A DNA stretch of 64,000 bases from Dyadobacter sp. CY356 (GTDB taxonomy: Bacteria > Bacteroidota > Bacteroidia > Cytophagales > Spirosomataceae), in contig NZ_JAJTSZ010000006.1 of the NCBI RefSeq assembly GCF_021440195.1, positions 124,001 to 188,000 on the forward strand. Direction: 5' to 3'. The notes beneath the pieces were generated by a model. That model made no database searches. It worked only from the letters and a program-made list of their open reading frames with translations, and had not been told where the DNA came from. The translations under genes were made by a program, and so were the position numbers. This document shows, in pieces, positions 63,170 to 64,000 of the stretch; within the stretch, counting starts at the first letter, position 1; the number at the start of each line of letters is the position of its first letter.

Positions 63170-64000
63170 ATGATTATAGTAACAGGTGCAGCCGGATTTA
63201 TCGGGAGCGGTCTGATCAGCAGACTTAACCAGGAAGGCTTTAGTAACATTATCGCCGTTGATGATTTCTCAAAAATAGAAAAGGCGGAAAATCTGGAAGG
63301 AAAAACAATTAAGGAACGCGTTGAACGTAACTCTTTATTTGAATGGCTTGATCAAAACAACAGAGATGTTGAATTCATTTTTCACATCGGGGCAAGAACG
63401 GATACCACAGAGTTTGATGTAAATATCTTTAACGAACTCAATCTTAACTATTCCAAACATATCTGGGAAAAGTGTGTAGCATACCAGATTCCATTGGTTT
63501 ATGCTTCATCAGCAGCCACTTATGGATTGGGAGAACTTGGATATGACGATAACGAATCCTTAATTCCCCAGCTGAAACCGTTAAATCCATACGGTGATTC
63601 TAAAAACGATTTTGACATCTGGGCATTGCGGCAGGAGAAAAAACCATTCTTTTGGGCCGGCTTGAAATTTTTCAACGTATACGGGCCAAACGAATATCAC
63701 AAAGGACGCATGGCTTCGGTTATTTTTCATGCATTCAACCAGATCAAGGCTACTGACAAAATGAAACTTTTCCGTTCGCATAATCCTGATTTTAAAGACG
63801 GCGAACAGATGCGTGACTTTATCTATGTGAAGGATCTGATTGAGGTTTGTCTGTTTTTCATGCACCACCGCAAAGATTCGGGTATATACAATCTGGGCAG
63901 CGGCAAAGCGCGTACTTTCAAAGATCTTGTAACAAATACTTTCCTGGCCATGGACAAAACGCCGGACATATCCTTTATTGATACACCGGTGGATATTCGT
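63170..64000 (+). CDS. hldD: ADP-glyceromanno-heptose 6-epimerase (cut by window end)
   Basis: The NAD-binding motif GAAGFIGSGL opens the protein. The SDR active site is seen as SSAATYG and Tyr-x3-Lys in PYGDSKNDF. The family-specific NVYGPNEYHKGRMASV and QMRDFIYVKDL follow. The enzyme makes ADP-L-glycero-D-manno-heptose for LPS core. The frame is open to the end of the window (277 residues seen of about 320). The start is the ATG at 63170. Confidence 0.94.
   Translation, partial: MIIVTGAAGFIGSGLISRLNQEGFSNIIAVDDFSKIEKAENLEGKTIKERVERNSLFEWLDQNNRDVEFIFHIGARTDTTEFDVNIFNELNLNYSKHIWEKCVAYQIPLVYASSAATYGLGELGYDDNESLIPQLKPLNPYGDSKNDFDIWALRQEKKPFFWAGLKFFNVYGPNEYHKGRMASVIFHAFNQIKATDKMKLFRSHNPDFKDGEQMRDFIYVKDLIEVCLFFMHHRKDSGIYNLGSGKARTFKDLVTNTFLAMDKTPDISFIDTPVDIR

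Noticed and set aside
1..64000. CRISPR arrays, tRNA or rRNA genes, and prophage structural genes.
   Set aside because: I read through the spacers for regularly spaced repeats, tRNA arms and conserved rRNA segments and found none; no phage structural protein is encoded.

Overview
The window looks like a chromosome segment from Bacteroidota, most likely Cytophagales close to Dyadobacter or Spirosoma (inference). The signs are a SusC/SusD pair, a CcoN-CcoO fusion, SusD-type lipoproteins, little sign of Shine-Dalgarno sequences, and TAnnTTTG-like promoter boxes. I see no tRNA, rRNA, CRISPR array or intact insertion sequence.

Layout. 1-6,060: a MutS-family ATPase cut by the window edge, an ankyrin protein, an SGNH-hydrolase lipoprotein, an orphan barstar-like inhibitor, an aldo/keto reductase and an AraC regulator. 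6,150-7,380: an Rpn-family nuclease gene followed by a stand-alone copy of its own C-terminal part. 7,470-21,110: a mannoside-utilization locus (SusD, SusC, GntR/UTRA regulator, GH92 alpha-mannosidase, ROK sugar kinase, mannose-6-phosphate isomerase, sugar MFS porter). Three related palindromes sit at its three promoters. 21,117-26,865: small housekeeping and stress-type genes (SRPBCC, GlxA-AraC, 2'-5' RNA ligase-like, DoxX, VOC, DinB, YciI). 26,866-30,570: an AT-rich island with a nuclease-helicase (DUF2075 type), a Z1-domain gene remnant and an SGNH gene that has lost its 5' half. 30,650-43,680: an unknown acidic protein, a Fic protein with a duplicated palindromic element, DUF983, a Crp/Fnr regulator, an alpha/beta hydrolase, a DHA2 drug exporter, IMP dehydrogenase and a MocR-type regulator whose PLP lysine is replaced. 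43,840-46,760: an uncharacterised operon (secreted amidotransferase-like protein, UbiA-like membrane protein, methyltransferase). 46,790-47,740: a second Rpn gene. 47,929-60,661: a full cbb3 oxidase module (ccoI, ccoS, ccoNO, ccoQP, ccoG, ccoH, SafE-type gene), hemN, a PAS histidine kinase and a receiver-Crp fusion regulator. 60,658-64,000: a pseudo-receiver LuxR-type regulator, lpxB, a QueD/PTPS homologue and the start of hldD.

How it works together. In the mannoside locus, SusC/SusD would take up alpha-mannosides, periplasmic GH92 would release mannose, the porter would import it, and the ROK kinase and isomerase would feed it to glycolysis as fructose-6-phosphate. The GntR protein is the likely repressor. 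The cbb3 block encodes a high-affinity terminal oxidase with its copper and heme assembly factors. The adjacent kinase and receiver-Crp protein resemble a compressed FixL-FixJ-FixK oxygen or redox cascade, and two TGA-N6-TCA sites lie before ccoS and hemN.

The points most worth follow-up are the split Rpn C-terminal gene, the receiver-Crp regulator, the Fic-linked palindromic unit, the lysine-less MocR protein, the pseudo-receiver regulator, and the broken defence-like island.
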